Positions 51,270-63,046 are shown, counted from the first letter of the stretch. The stretch: 64,000 nucleotides of DNA from Candidatus Pandoraea novymonadis (GCF_003004665.1 NZ_MUHY01000001.1:124001-188000); one strand, 5' to 3'. Notes: generated by a model from the sequence alone, not told the origin. Numbers and translations: made by a program.

Positions 51270-51985
51270 GATTGGTAGACTGGATCAGTATTTAAGAGAA
51301 AAGTTTGTCATCAGTCTTTTTGTTCAAAGATGCGGACGTAGGGCGGATATTATACCAACCTCGAAAAAACACGGACCAACCTTAATCTTTTAAACGGATA
51401 AGTAGTTTAAAAATGGCTTTGTCAAACAAATTAACTCTACATGCATGTATCTAGCAGTTAATAACTTTGTCAAATACTGCCTAATTTGATTGACTGATGG
51501 TTTATCGTGTTTCCATATATTTTTGTTGTGAGGCTCTCAATTTTTCGAAGTTAAATAGGCGTTTAAGTAACTCATTCTTAGATGTGAGATGTGTGATTAA
51601 CCTGCACTGCAAGATATATTGCATTCATTTCAGGCGAAAGTATTGTGGATTGTAGAGGATGTCATCTTGTTTTTTTCGTATCTTTTGTAGTTGTGTAAAA
51701 TAATCCATCATTGAATTTCTCCATCGAAACTTAGTTAGAAAAAATTTCTTTGAAAGAAATTCACAATACCCTGATGAGAGATAAAATTGGTGAAAAGCCT
51801 TTTTGGCCAAGGAGGTATATAAGATAAGATATTTTGTATCACAAACATGATATTTGAATTTTAAATTCCTCTTGCAAAAGGCCGCCGAGCCTTCGTACAA
51901 TGCCCGGTGGAAAAGATCGGGACGCTTGTCTTTCGAGTCGAGTTTAACCGTTACGCTAACCGTCAACGATAGACAGGAGACAAAA
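51270..51985. other. Gap between the divergent genes folD and aceE
   Basis: About 715 bases without a supported gene, containing the aceE promoter and leader near its end. A minus-strand frame (51625-51966) overlaps that promoter; its C-terminal part reads FTQLQKIRKKQDDILYNP but has no good start. From memory, Burkholderia has regulatory genes (PAS sensor kinase and response regulator) in this gap; I found no trace of their motifs. Confidence 0.5.
51872..51901 (+). promoter_or_regulatory. Predicted sigma-70 promoter of aceE
   Basis: TTGCAA (51872-51877) and TACAAT (51896-51901) with an 18-base spacer. The spacer holds a short inverted repeat, AAGGC-CGCCGA-GCCTT. Transcription near 51908 gives a leader of about 78 bases before ATG 51986. 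Confidence 0.65.
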
Positions 51986-54670
51986 ATGTCCGCCGTACTT
52001 GAAGAAGCCCTGAAAATCGTATCTACTACGGATGTAGATCCACAGGAAACCGAAGAATGGCTTGCTGCGCTTGAGGGCGTGATGGCTAACGAAGGTTCTG
52101 AACGAGCACATTATTTGCTTGAGAAGTTAATTGAATTTGCTCGTATCAATGGGTCTCACCATCCGTTCTCAGCTAACACTCCCTATCTTAATACGATTCC
52201 AGTAGATCAGCAGGCGCGTATCCCTGGTGAACAGGAGATTGAGCATAAGATTCGTTCTTACACGCGTTGGAATGCGGTCGCGATGGTTCTGCGTGCTGGC
52301 AAGGATACGAATGTTGGGGGGCATATTGCCTCATTTGCTTCTGCCGCTACATTGTATGACGTTGGTTATAACCATTTCTGGCATGCGCCGTCTGAGAAGC
52401 ATGGCGGAGACTTGGTGTTTGTACAAGGGCATTCGTCGCCAGGTATCTATAGCCGTGCATTCCTTTTGGGTCGTTTGACTGAGGCACAGCTTGATAATTT
52501 TCGTCAGGAAGTCGATGGTTGTGGTTTATCGTCTTATCCACATCCGTGGTTAATGCCAGACTTTTGGCAATTTCCGACGGTATCCATGGGCTTGGGCCCG
52601 ATCATGGCGATTTACCAGGCGCGTTTCATGAAATACATCCAAAGCCGACATATCGTACAGACAGAAGGTCGTAAGGTGTGGGCATTTCTTGGTGACGGTG
52701 AAACAGATGAGCCAGAATCTCTTGGCGCGATTGGTATGGCAGGTCGTGAGCGTTTGGAAAACTTGGTGTTCGTCATTAACTGTAATCTTCAGCGTCTCGA
52801 TGGACCAGTGCGTGGAAATGGAAAGATTATTCAGGAACTTGAATCAGAGTTCCGTGGTGCGGGTTGGAACGTTATCAAAATTGTTTGGGGTTCGCGATGG
52901 GATGCGATTTTGGCCCGTGACAAACATGGTTTGTTGATGAAACGCATGATGGAAGTGCTTGATGGGGAATACCAAACATACAAGTCTAAAGATGGTGCTT
53001 ATGCGCGTGAGCATTTCTTCAATACACCAGAATTGAAGGAGATGGTAGCCGATTACTCTGATGAAGAAATTTGGGCTCTAAATCGTGGTGGTCACGATCC
53101 ACATAAGATTTATGCAGCATTCTATGCTGCTACTCACCATAAAGGACAGCCGACGGTTATTCTCGCGAAGACGATTAAGGGTTACGGGATGGGGGAAGCT
53201 GGTCAGGCGACCAATATTACTCATCAACAGAAGAAGATGCCACTGGAAGCACTTAAGAAGTTCCGTGATCAGTTTAAGCTTCCACTCTCTGATGAACAGA
53301 TTGTCGATGTGCCTTACCTTAAGTTTGAAGATGGATCGAAAGAACTGGAATACATGCGTACTCGTCGTATGGATCTGGGCGGTTATTTGCCACAGCGCCG
53401 TCAAAAAGCTGCGTCTCTACAAGTGCCTCAATTGTCGGCATTTGATTCTTTGCTTAAGGCGACTAATGAAGGTCGTGAAATCTCGACGACTATGGCTTTC
53501 GTGCGTGCACTAAATGTGCTACTGAAGGATCAGGTGTTAGGTGATCGTATCGTTCCGATTGTGCCCGATGAGTCTCGCACCTTCGGTATGGAAGGATTAT
53601 TTCGTCAAATTGGTATCTGGAATCAAGAAGGTCAGAAATATGTGCCACAGGATTCAGATCAGCTCATGTTTTATAAAGAATCACAGACCGGTCAAATTTT
53701 GCAGGAAGGTATCAATGAAGCTGGTGGAATGTGTGATTGGATTGCTGCGGCGACATCGTACTCCGCGCATGGTGAACAGATGGTTCCATTTTACATCTTC
53801 TACTCGATGTTTGGTTTTCAACGTATTGGCGATTTAGCTTGGAGTGCAGGTGATATGCGTGCGCGTGGTTTCCTGATCGGAGGTACCGCTGGTCGTACGA
53901 CCCTCAATGGTGAGGGATTACAACATGAAGATGGTCACTCGTTGGTTTGGGCTTCATCTATTCCAAATTGCTTGCCTTATGATCCGACTTTTGCTTATGA
54001 ATTGGCAGTAATCATTCAGAATGGTCTATACCGCATGGTGCAACAGCAAGAGGATGTTTATTACTATTTGACAGTGATGAATGAAAACTATGCCCATCCA
54101 GCGATGCCAGATGGTGTGGAACAGGACATCCTGAAAGGTATGTATGCGTTCCGCCGTGGAATGGATAGCAATATGCCGCGTGTCCAATTGCTTGGATCTG
54201 GTGCGATTTTTAATGAAGTGATCGCAGCGAGTGAATTACTGAAGAGTGACTGGGGCGTCGAGTCGGATCTGTGGAGCTGCCCTAGTTTTACCCAGTTGGC
54301 TAGAGAAGGTGTTAGTGTGGAACGTTATAATCTTTTGCATCCGACACAAACACAACAGGAGTCGCATGTCACAAAGTGTCTCAAAGATACGGATGGTCCC
54401 GTGATTGCAGCGACGGACTACATTCGTACTTATGCGGAACAGATACGTCCGTTTGTTCGTAGTCGTTATGTGGTTTTGGGGACTGATGGCTATGGTCGTT
54501 CGGATACACGTAAAAAGCTGAGACACTTCTTCGAAATCGATCGGTACTGGGTGACTATTGCTGCTCTCAAGGCATTGGCAGATGACGGTATATTTTCAGC
54601 TTCTAAGGTGTCTGAAGCGATCGCGAAGTACAATTTTGATCCGAATAAACCTAATCCGATGACCGTATAA
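51986..54670 (+). CDS. aceE: Pyruvate dehydrogenase E1 component, homodimeric
   Basis: An 894-residue thiamine-diphosphate enzyme that decarboxylates pyruvate and passes the acetyl group to lipoyl-E2. TPP motif: FLGDGETDEPESLGAIGMAGRE region with the GDG and the later Asn in VFVINCNLQRLDGPV; histidines in HGGDLVFVQGHSSPGIYSR and the transketolase-like pyrimidine domain (TTMAFVRALNVLLKD) are present. AGGAG six bases before ATG 51986 settles the start; the frame runs upstream to 51854 through the promoter. Length is near that of relatives. First gene of aceE-aceF-lpdA. Confidence 0.98.
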   Translation: MSAVLEEALKIVSTTDVDPQETEEWLAALEGVMANEGSERAHYLLEKLIEFARINGSHHPFSANTPYLNTIPVDQQARIPGEQEIEHKIRSYTRWNAVAMVLRAGKDTNVGGHIASFASAATLYDVGYNHFWHAPSEKHGGDLVFVQGHSSPGIYSRAFLLGRLTEAQLDNFRQEVDGCGLSSYPHPWLMPDFWQFPTVSMGLGPIMAIYQARFMKYIQSRHIVQTEGRKVWAFLGDGETDEPESLGAIGMAGRERLENLVFVINCNLQRLDGPVRGNGKIIQELESEFRGAGWNVIKIVWGSRWDAILARDKHGLLMKRMMEVLDGEYQTYKSKDGAYAREHFFNTPELKEMVADYSDEEIWALNRGGHDPHKIYAAFYAATHHKGQPTVILAKTIKGYGMGEAGQATNITHQQKKMPLEALKKFRDQFKLPLSDEQIVDVPYLKFEDGSKELEYMRTRRMDLGGYLPQRRQKAASLQVPQLSAFDSLLKATNEGREISTTMAFVRALNVLLKDQVLGDRIVPIVPDESRTFGMEGLFRQIGIWNQEGQKYVPQDSDQLMFYKESQTGQILQEGINEAGGMCDWIAAATSYSAHGEQMVPFYIFYSMFGFQRIGDLAWSAGDMRARGFLIGGTAGRTTLNGEGLQHEDGHSLVWASSIPNCLPYDPTFAYELAVIIQNGLYRMVQQQEDVYYYLTVMNENYAHPAMPDGVEQDILKGMYAFRRGMDSNMPRVQLLGSGAIFNEVIAASELLKSDWGVESDLWSCPSFTQLAREGVSVERYNLLHPTQTQQESHVTKCLKDTDGPVIAATDYIRTYAEQIRPFVRSRYVVLGTDGYGRSDTRKKLRHFFEIDRYWVTIAALKALADDGIFSASKVSEAIAKYNFDPNKPNPMTV

Positions 54671-54765
54671 TGCTGCTGCCCTCGCACTTGTGTCCAATCT
54701 TCTTATCTATAAAATGGTCAGAGGTGGACGAGTGACGCGCACAGCTGATCGAGGAGACTATCGAA

Positions 54766-56061
54766 GTGAGTCAAGTAATTGAAGTGAAAATCCCAGACAT
54801 TGGCGATTTCAAAGACCTACCGGTCGTGGAGGTGCTTGTTAAGGTCGGAGACATAGTAAGTGTTGAACAATCGCTCATCACATTGGAGTCTGACAAAGCG
54901 ACCATAGAAGTACCAAGTTCAGCATCTGGTGTTGTGAAAAATTTGATGCTAAAAGTTGGGGATAATGTATCGGAAGGTACATTAATTTTGTCGCTTGAGG
55001 AGAGCTGTGATTCGATCGTTCCTGCTGCTGTATCTTCGCCATCAATATCTGCACAGGATAGCTTCGGGGTTTCAAGCTCGAATACTTCTACTAAGGTACC
55101 GGTAACTTCTGAAAGGAAGGAATCTCTGACAATTAGTCACGCTGGTCCATCAGTGCGTAAATTTGCTAGAGAGCTGGGAGTTGATGTCGGGTGTATAGAG
55201 GGTAGTGGACGGAAGGGTCGCATTACCTTTGATGATGTGCGGACTTTCGTCAAAAATATATTGTCTGGGAATAATGCGTTAGGTGCTGTGAGCGGTTCTC
55301 CGACTGGAGCTGGTGTTGGTGATTTGAATTTGTTGCCATGGCCTAAAGTAGACTTCGCTAAGTTTGGTCCGGTGGAGTTGAAAGATATCTCACGTATTAA
55401 AAAAATCTCCGGTGCCAATTTGCATCGAAATTGGGTGATGGTGCCTCATGTCACAAACAACGATGAGGCGGATATCACTGAACTCGAAGCATTCCGTATT
55501 AATTTGAATAAGGAAAATGAAAAGTCCGGCACAAAAGTGACAATGTTGGCTTTCGTTATGAAAGCTTGCGTGATGGCACTTAAAAGACATGTAACGTTCA
55601 ATGCGAGTTTTGATGGGGATAACCTCGTCTTAAAAAAGTATTTCCATATAGGCTTTGCAGCTGATACGTTGAATGGTCTCATGGTGCCAATTGTGCGTGA
55701 TGTCGATAAAAAAGGTGTGTTCGAAATAGCACGAGAAACCGGTGAGTTGGCTAGGTTGGCGCGTGATGGGAAGCTTAAGCCGGATCAAATGCAAGGTGGC
55801 TGTTTTTCTATTTCGTCACTTGGGGGTATCGGTGGAACGACGTTTACCCCTATTATTAACGTACCAGAAGTGGCGATTCTGGGTTTGTCGCGTTCAAGTC
55901 TCAAGCCTACATGGGATAATCAAAAACAACAGTTTGTACCGCGTCTGATATTGCCCCTATCACTCTCGTATGATCATCGAGTAATCGATGGTGCAGAAGC
56001 TGCACGTTTTAACAGTTATCTGGGGGAACTGTTGCAGGATTTTCGTCGAGTAATACTGTAA
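54766..56061 (+). CDS. aceF: Pyruvate dehydrogenase E2, dihydrolipoamide acetyltransferase
   Basis: A 431-residue core subunit. One lipoyl domain at residues 3-78 with Lys44 in TLESDKATIEV, a Ser/Thr-rich linker, a peripheral-subunit-binding domain at about 125-163 (AGPSVRKFARELGVDVGCIE) and the catalytic acyltransferase domain with SLSYDHRVIDGAEAARF (active His). Only one lipoyl domain is present, whereas Burkholderia E2 often carries two, so this is a trimmed form. It starts at GTG 54766 with GAGGAG nine bases upstream. Confidence 0.96.
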   Translation: MSQVIEVKIPDIGDFKDLPVVEVLVKVGDIVSVEQSLITLESDKATIEVPSSASGVVKNLMLKVGDNVSEGTLILSLEESCDSIVPAAVSSPSISAQDSFGVSSSNTSTKVPVTSERKESLTISHAGPSVRKFARELGVDVGCIEGSGRKGRITFDDVRTFVKNILSGNNALGAVSGSPTGAGVGDLNLLPWPKVDFAKFGPVELKDISRIKKISGANLHRNWVMVPHVTNNDEADITELEAFRINLNKENEKSGTKVTMLAFVMKACVMALKRHVTFNASFDGDNLVLKKYFHIGFAADTLNGLMVPIVRDVDKKGVFEIARETGELARLARDGKLKPDQMQGGCFSISSLGGIGGTTFTPIINVPEVAILGLSRSSLKPTWDNQKQQFVPRLILPLSLSYDHRVIDGAEAARFNSYLGELLQDFRRVIL

Positions 56062-56262
56062 CTTTAGACAAGTCCGTCCAATGAGATGTTTGCTGCGTAT
56101 TTAGATCGCTAATCATGTATGCTTTCTGGACTCAAGATTTGAGCATGAATGCTATCGTTGATGAGTGGATAGTTCATAATTTCATAAAAATTTTTCAGCT
56201 TCTTCGAAGTGCACGCTTTGCTATTGAAGTTATCAACTCATAATGCGACAGAGAGGTTCCGC

Positions 56263-58026
56263 GTGAATTTTATTGAAATCAAAGTGCCGGATATCGGCGT
56301 AGAAGTTGTGGAAGTTGTGGAAATAATGATTAAACCTGGTGACACTATCGTTAAAAATCAATCGCTGGTGATACTGGAATCGGATAAAACCTCAATAGAA
56401 GTACCTTCGGAAGTATCAGGTGTTGTCAAGGCGGTGGAGGTTAAGGAGAGAGATAAAGTCAGTAAAGGGACACTAATTGCAGTAGTTGAGTCAACAGCTT
56501 ACGCGAGTGATGTTGTTGCAAAACCTACCGTCGCAGATACTTCGGTAATCTCTACACTTTCTCAGAATTTAATGGTTTCAAATCCTTCAGTTGCGAAATA
56601 TGTGGGTGACGTGGATATTGAGTGTGACGTAATCGTCATTGGAGCAGGTCCGGGTGGTTATTCTGCGGCATTTCGTTCTGCTGATTTGGGCAGAAAGACT
56701 GTATTAGTTGAGCGTCATGCATCTCTTGGTGGTGTTTGCTTAAATGTGGGCTGTATCCCGTCGAAGACGTTGTTGCATATCGGATCCATTATGGAAGAAG
56801 CCATTGGACTTTCACATCATGGCGTTTCGTTTGGAAAACCTATAATTGATTTGGATAAGCTTCGTGAATATAAGAAAAGTGTAGTTGCCAGACTGACGAA
56901 TGGTTTAGATAACATGGCCAAGATTCGTAAGGTCGAAGTGGTGTGTGGCATTGGTAATTTCGTTGATACCAATCATTTGGAGGTGACGATTTTAAGTGGT
57001 GGTAAGCGAATCATTAAATTTGGACAAGCGATTATTGCCGCTGGCTCAGAGGCTTTGAAACTGCCATTCTTTCCGGAAGACCCTCGTATTGTTGATTCTA
57101 CTGGAGCTTTGGCTTTGAGGGAAATTCCGAAGAAAATGTTAGTTGTTGGTGGTGGTATCATCGGTTTGGAAATGGCAACGTTCTATAGTGCTCTAGGCAG
57201 TAACATCGATATTGTGGAAATGAATGATGGTTTGATGCAAGGGGCTGACCCAGATTTAGTTAATGTTTGGGAGAAGAAGAATACCAAGCGTTTCGGGCGT
57301 GTCATGTTAAAGACGAAGACGGTTGGTGTGGAACCAAAGGGGGATGGTATTTATGTAACGTTTAAGGGCGAATCGGCGCCTGAAGAAGCAGAACGCTATG
57401 ATTTGATTTTGGTGGCTATAGGACGTACTCCGAATGGTAAGAAAATCAGTGCTCATAAGGCAGGCATTACTGTCACTGATCTTGGTTTTATTCCTGTGGA
57501 TAATCAAATGCGTACGAATGTACCCAATATTTTTGCGATCGGTGATATTGTGGGACAGCCGATGCTGGCGCATAAAGCGGTGCATGAAGCCCATGTGGCA
57601 GCGGAAGTCGCACATGGTGAGAAAGCCTATTTCGATGTACTGCAAATTCCGTCAGTTGCTTATACCGATCCAGAAGTTGCTTGGACAGGCAAGACAGAAG
57701 AGTCACTCAAAGCAGAAGATATGAGGTATGAGAAAGCATTTTTCCCATGGGTTGCGTCTGGCCGTGCCATCGCGAATGGTTGTGATGAAGGTTTCACTAA
57801 GCTTTTGTTTGATCAAACCACACATCGCATTATAGGTGGCGGTATTGTCGGCAAGCATGCAGGCGATTTGATTGGTGAAATTTGTCTCGCGATCGAGATG
57901 GGTGCCGATGCCGTGGATATTGCTAAAACGATTCATCCACATCCAACTTTGGGAGAATCCATCGGCATGGCTGCTGAGATTTATGAAGGGATTTGCACGG
58001 ACGTACCGCCATCGCGCAAAAATTGA
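56263..58026 (+). CDS. lpdA: Dihydrolipoamide dehydrogenase (E3) with N-terminal lipoyl domain
   Basis: A 587-residue flavoprotein that reoxidises lipoyl groups with NAD. Residues 1-78 are a lipoyl domain with Lys42 in LESDKTSIEV, an arrangement seen in Betaproteobacteria. The E3 part has FAD motif VIGAGPGGYSAAFRSADLG, redox disulfide GGVCLNVGCIPSK, NAD motif VVGGGIIGLEMATFYSALG and C-terminal active His in HPHPTLGESIG. GTG 56263 with GAGAGG upstream matches the family start; the frame extends to 56209 without similarity. It lies 200 bases after aceF, a loose spacing for an operon. Confidence 0.96.
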   Translation: MNFIEIKVPDIGVEVVEVVEIMIKPGDTIVKNQSLVILESDKTSIEVPSEVSGVVKAVEVKERDKVSKGTLIAVVESTAYASDVVAKPTVADTSVISTLSQNLMVSNPSVAKYVGDVDIECDVIVIGAGPGGYSAAFRSADLGRKTVLVERHASLGGVCLNVGCIPSKTLLHIGSIMEEAIGLSHHGVSFGKPIIDLDKLREYKKSVVARLTNGLDNMAKIRKVEVVCGIGNFVDTNHLEVTILSGGKRIIKFGQAIIAAGSEALKLPFFPEDPRIVDSTGALALREIPKKMLVVGGGIIGLEMATFYSALGSNIDIVEMNDGLMQGADPDLVNVWEKKNTKRFGRVMLKTKTVGVEPKGDGIYVTFKGESAPEEAERYDLILVAIGRTPNGKKISAHKAGITVTDLGFIPVDNQMRTNVPNIFAIGDIVGQPMLAHKAVHEAHVAAEVAHGEKAYFDVLQIPSVAYTDPEVAWTGKTEESLKAEDMRYEKAFFPWVASGRAIANGCDEGFTKLLFDQTTHRIIGGGIVGKHAGDLIGEICLAIEMGADAVDIAKTIHPHPTLGESIGMAAEIYEGICTDVPPSRKN

Positions 58027-58546
58027 GGACATTGATTTTAAAATCTGTTGGATTGATAACGAGCGTTTAGGATGGTTTTTTGTATAAAAAGGTTTAAATT
58101 TTTTTGATATTTTGCTTTGACTGTGCAGTGTTTTGGGCATTGTATCGAAAGGTATTATAGTTTATCCCGTTCTTCGGAATGCAGAGAGATTATCCTGCGT
58201 TTTGATAACATTTTATGTTTAACATAAACTCGTTATTTCCGATATTTGGTATCTTTTGAATACCCTATGCCGTATAAGGGAAATTTTCTCGTTGATGTAC
58301 TGGTGCAAGAAAACGTGGAATATTGACAATATTTGTTAATTTATCAATGACTGGCTTGACCATTTCGGTACAAACCTATATCTTGAAAAGTTCGCAATAT
58401 GATGTTGTGATTGTCACAATATATCGGCTTTGGGCTTTGCCTATCCGGATTGCCCATCATTTAGATGTACCGCTTGAGCCACGTGTTACAAACGAGTGAG
58501 GAGAGCATCCGATCAAATTTTTTGCCGAAAACTTGAAAGGTCAACG
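58027..58546. other. Gap between lpdA and ilvB
   Basis: About 520 bases with no supported gene. A promoter for ilvB must lie here (TTGACA near 58323 and TTGACC near 58357 are possible -35 boxes without ideal -10 partners). No branched-chain-rich leader peptide or attenuator hairpin was recognised. Confidence 0.45.
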
Positions 58547-60313
58547 ATGAACATGCCAAGCGCCGAATTTTCCGAAGCGGACGCTTCTCACCAATCCTCC
58601 TCCGATGAGATGATCGGGGCTGAGGTTCTTGTGCGTTCGCTTCAGGAAGAAGGTGTCGAGTACCTTTGGGGTTATCCTGGAGGCTCGGTACTTCACATTT
58701 ACGATGAACTTTATAAGCAGGATAAGATTAAGCACATTCTTGTTCGCCACGAGCAAGCCGCTGTGCATGCTGCTGACGCCTATTCGCGCTCGACCAATAA
58801 AATAGGGGTTTGTCTCGTAACCTCTGGTCCTGGAGTGACGAATGCTGTAACTGGCATTGCGACAGCTTACATGGATTCGGTACCGCTGCTGATCATTACA
58901 GGTCAGGTGCCAACTGCTGTGATAGGACAGGATGCATTTCAGGAATGCGACACAATCGGTATCACCAGGCCTTGTGTGAAGCATAATTTCCTTGTAAAGG
59001 ATGTGCGAGAACTGGCAAGAACGATCAAGAAGGCGTTCTATATCGCCAAAACTGGTCGGCCAGGTCCCGTGTTAATTGATATTCCAAAAGATATTTCAAA
59101 GGCACTCACGAATTACGAATATCCGAAGACAGTTTCGTTGAGGTCCTATAATCCATTAACGAAAGGACATTCCGGTCAAATTCGTAAGGCGATGAGCTTG
59201 TTGCTCTCAGCTAAGCGTCCTTATATCTACTCAGGTGGTGGTGTTATTCTTGCCGATGCCTCACAAGAACTCAATCAATTTGCCGACTTGCTTGATTTTC
59301 CTGTCACAAATACGTTGATGGGATTGGGGGGATATCGTGCTTCGGATAAAAAATTTCTTGGTATGTTGGGCATGCATGGTACATATGAGGCCAATATGGC
59401 AATGCAGAATTGCGATGTTTTGATCGCCATTGGTGCACGTTTCGACGATCGAGTGATTGGTAATCCTGCACATTTTTCTGAGACGCCACGCAAGATTATT
59501 CATATCGATATTGATCCTTCATCGATTTCAAAAAGGGTGAAAGTGGATATTCCGATCGTCGGTGACGTGAAGGAAGTTCTTCGAGAGATGATCGATGGCC
59601 TGCAGGCAGATGAATATGAACCAAACTCACAAGCACTTGTTGCTTGGTGGCAGCAAATCGAAGCATGGCGTTCTCGTTGTTGTCTGGCATATGACCTCGA
59701 AAGTGAAGTAATTAAGCCTCAGCATGTGGTCGAAACCTATTGGAAACTGACAAACGGTGATGCTTTTGTCTGTTCAGATGTTGGGCAGCACCAGATGTGG
59801 GCGGCACAATATTATCGCTTTAATAAGCCGCGTCGCTGGATTAACTCTGGGGGCTTAGGAACGATGGGATTTGGGCTTCCTGCAGCTGTTGGCGTCAAGA
59901 TGGCGCACCCTGATGCTGAGGTAGCCTGCATTACGGGTGAAGGCTCTATTCAGATGTGCATTCAAGAGCTATCGACGTGTTTGCAATATTCGACTCCTAT
60001 CAAGATTTTGTCACTCAATAACCGCTATCTTGGCATGGTGCGTCAGTGGCAGCAGATCGAATATGAGAAACGATATGCTAGTTCGTATATGGATGCTCTA
60101 CCTGACTTTGTAAAGCTTGCAGAAGCTTATGGTCACGTTGGTATGCGGATTGAAAAATCGGCAGACGTTGAATCTGCTTTGCGTGAGGCATTGAAGATGC
60201 GTGACCGTACAGTATTCATGGATTTTCAAACAGATCCTACTGAGAACGTTTGGCCGATGGTTCAGGCGGGCAAGGGTATTAGCGAGATGTTACTCGGTTC
60301 AGAAGATCTGTAG
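58547..60313 (+). CDS. ilvB: Acetolactate synthase, large catalytic subunit
   Basis: A 588-residue TPP/FAD enzyme (ilvI/ilvB type) making acetolactate and acetohydroxybutyrate for valine, leucine and isoleucine. The TPP-activating Glu is in VRHEQAAVHAADAYSRST; GITRPCVKHNFLVKDV and TGRPGPVLIDIPKD are family blocks; the TPP-binding motif is TGEGSIQMCIQELST and SLNNRYLGMVRQWQ. It opens MNMPSAEF, like Burkholderia proteins, at ATG 58547 with GAAAGG upstream; the frame starts at 58496 but that part is not conserved. First gene of ilvB-ilvH-ilvC. Confidence 0.96.
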   Translation: MNMPSAEFSEADASHQSSSDEMIGAEVLVRSLQEEGVEYLWGYPGGSVLHIYDELYKQDKIKHILVRHEQAAVHAADAYSRSTNKIGVCLVTSGPGVTNAVTGIATAYMDSVPLLIITGQVPTAVIGQDAFQECDTIGITRPCVKHNFLVKDVRELARTIKKAFYIAKTGRPGPVLIDIPKDISKALTNYEYPKTVSLRSYNPLTKGHSGQIRKAMSLLLSAKRPYIYSGGGVILADASQELNQFADLLDFPVTNTLMGLGGYRASDKKFLGMLGMHGTYEANMAMQNCDVLIAIGARFDDRVIGNPAHFSETPRKIIHIDIDPSSISKRVKVDIPIVGDVKEVLREMIDGLQADEYEPNSQALVAWWQQIEAWRSRCCLAYDLESEVIKPQHVVETYWKLTNGDAFVCSDVGQHQMWAAQYYRFNKPRRWINSGGLGTMGFGLPAAVGVKMAHPDAEVACITGEGSIQMCIQELSTCLQYSTPIKILSLNNRYLGMVRQWQQIEYEKRYASSYMDALPDFVKLAEAYGHVGMRIEKSADVESALREALKMRDRTVFMDFQTDPTENVWPMVQAGKGISEMLLGSEDL

Positions 60314-60396
60314 CATGGAATGTGCGTGAATTGCTACCTTAGCTAGCTGTCCGTATGCGCTATGTTTATTGAAAAGTGGAGGATCTGAGACACACT

Positions 60397-60888
60397 ATGA
60401 GGCACATTATTTCTGTTTTGTTAGAAAATGAGGCAGGCGCGCTTTCACGCGTGGTTGGTTTGTTTTCTACACGAGGTTACAACATTGAAACGTTAACTGT
60501 GGCACCTACTGAAGATCGTTCATTATCACGTATGACTGTGGTTACGACAGGGTCGGATGACATCATCGAGCAAATCACGAAGCACTTAAATCGATTGATC
60601 GAAGTTGTGAAGGTGGTAGATCTGACTGAAGGACCGCACATTGAACGTGAATTGATGCTTATCAAAGTACGTGCTGTTGGTAAGGAGCGAGAGGAAATGA
60701 AGCGGATGTGGGATATTTTTCGCGGCCGCATCATCGATGTCACGGAGACAACTTATACGATTGAGTTGACTGGAGATTCTTCAAAATTAGATGCATTTAT
60801 TGAGGGGCTGGATCAAACGTTGATTCTCGAAACTGTCCGTACAGGAGGATCTGGGATTGGTCGCGGCGAGCGTACTCTCAAACTTTGA
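60397..60888 (+). CDS. ilvH: Acetolactate synthase, small regulatory subunit
   Basis: A 163-residue ACT-domain subunit that stimulates IlvB and carries valine feedback. The ACT domain is at residues 1-75 (RHIISVLLENEAGALSRVVGLF, RGYNIETLTVAPTED), followed by the C-terminal domain with ERELMLIKVRA and the ending GGSGIGRGERTLKL. ATG 60397 gives the family start; a GTG at 60376 would add seven residues and overlaps the GGAGGA that probably serves as Shine-Dalgarno. Retained regulation suggests the pathway is still controlled. Confidence 0.95.
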   Translation: MRHIISVLLENEAGALSRVVGLFSTRGYNIETLTVAPTEDRSLSRMTVVTTGSDDIIEQITKHLNRLIEVVKVVDLTEGPHIERELMLIKVRAVGKEREEMKRMWDIFRGRIIDVTETTYTIELTGDSSKLDAFIEGLDQTLILETVRTGGSGIGRGERTLKL

Positions 60889-62216
<1,328 letters not shown>

Positions 62217-62274
62217 GTTGGCCATCGGAGGTTGGTGGGTGCTCTTTATCCCATTAGCCTAATGTTTTTTGGGG

Positions 62275-62316
62275 AAAGCCGCTCGTGTGCCATATAGGTA
62301 TCTTGGGCGGCTTTTT
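62275..62316 (+). terminator. Rho-independent terminator after ilvC
   Basis: AAAGCCGCTC (62275-62284) pairs with GGGCGGCTTT (62305-62314) with one G-T pair, a 20-base loop, and a TTTTT tract to 62316. Confidence 0.8.
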
Positions 62317-62410
62317 CGTTTGATATGTGAGTGGTCGAGAAAACTAGCTGCTTGCATGTTATGTATGCATTAATAGAATCAGAATTTCGTAAAGGACACG
62401 AGTTATATCC

Positions 62411-63046
62411 ATGAATTACCCTCACCCCATTATTGCCCGAGAAGGGTGGTCTTTTTTGGCCATAGCAGTTGCTGTTGCGCTCGCAGTACATTTTTTTGCT
62501 GATATTTTTTGGGCTATTCCATTCTGGGGTATCGCCCTATTGGTGTTGCAATTCTTCCGTGATCCACCACGGCTTGTACCACAGCAGACAGGAGTAGTTT
62601 TATCACCTGCCGATGGGCGTATTGTAGCGATTGAAAAAACACAAGATCCTTACGTTGGGCGTGAAGCACTCAAAATAAGCGTATTCATGAATATGTTCAA
62701 TGTACATTCGAATCGTGCACCAATTGATGGTATTGTGACGAAGATCGAGTATTTTCCTGGGCGATTTTTCAATGCAGACCTTGATAAGTCATCATTAGAG
62801 AATGAACGTAATGCATTGGTGATTAAGGTGGGGGACCACTTCGTAACGAGTGTTCAGGTGGCAGGATTGATTGCGCGTCGTATTCTATGTTACGTGAAAA
62901 CGGGGGATATCTTGATGCGTGGTCAACGCTACGGTTTTATACGTTTCGGTTCACGTGTCGATATTTATTTGCCGTTGGATTCTCGCCCACTTGTCGCTAT
63001 CGGTGATAAGGTGTCCGCGACATCGACTATTCTGGCGCAACTTTAA
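62411..63046 (+). CDS. psd: Phosphatidylserine decarboxylase proenzyme
   Basis: A 211-residue short-type (PSD-B-like) decarboxylase making phosphatidylethanolamine. An N-terminal hydrophobic hairpin ([35 protein letters not shown]) is followed by [16 protein letters not shown] and [16 protein letters not shown]. The self-cleavage site giving the pyruvoyl group is the Gly-Ser in RFGSRVD near residue 180. ATG 62411. It stands with pssA, the enzyme supplying its substrate. Confidence 0.95.
   Translation: MNYPHPIIAREGWSFLAIAVAVALAVHFFADIFWAIPFWGIALLVLQFFRDPPRLVPQQTGVVLSPADGRIVAIEKTQDPYVGREALKISVFMNMFNVHSNRAPIDGIVTKIEYFPGRFFNADLDKSSLENERNALVIKVGDHFVTSVQVAGLIARRILCYVKTGDILMRGQRYGFIRFGSRVDIYLPLDSRPLVAIGDKVSATSTILAQL

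Noticed and set aside
51625-51966. 113-codon minus-strand frame upstream of aceE
   Set aside because: It overlaps the aceE promoter and leader, and has no start context or known similarity.
51854-51985. Upstream extension of aceE
   Set aside because: It would run through the promoter; AGGAG and the family N-terminus place the start at 51986.
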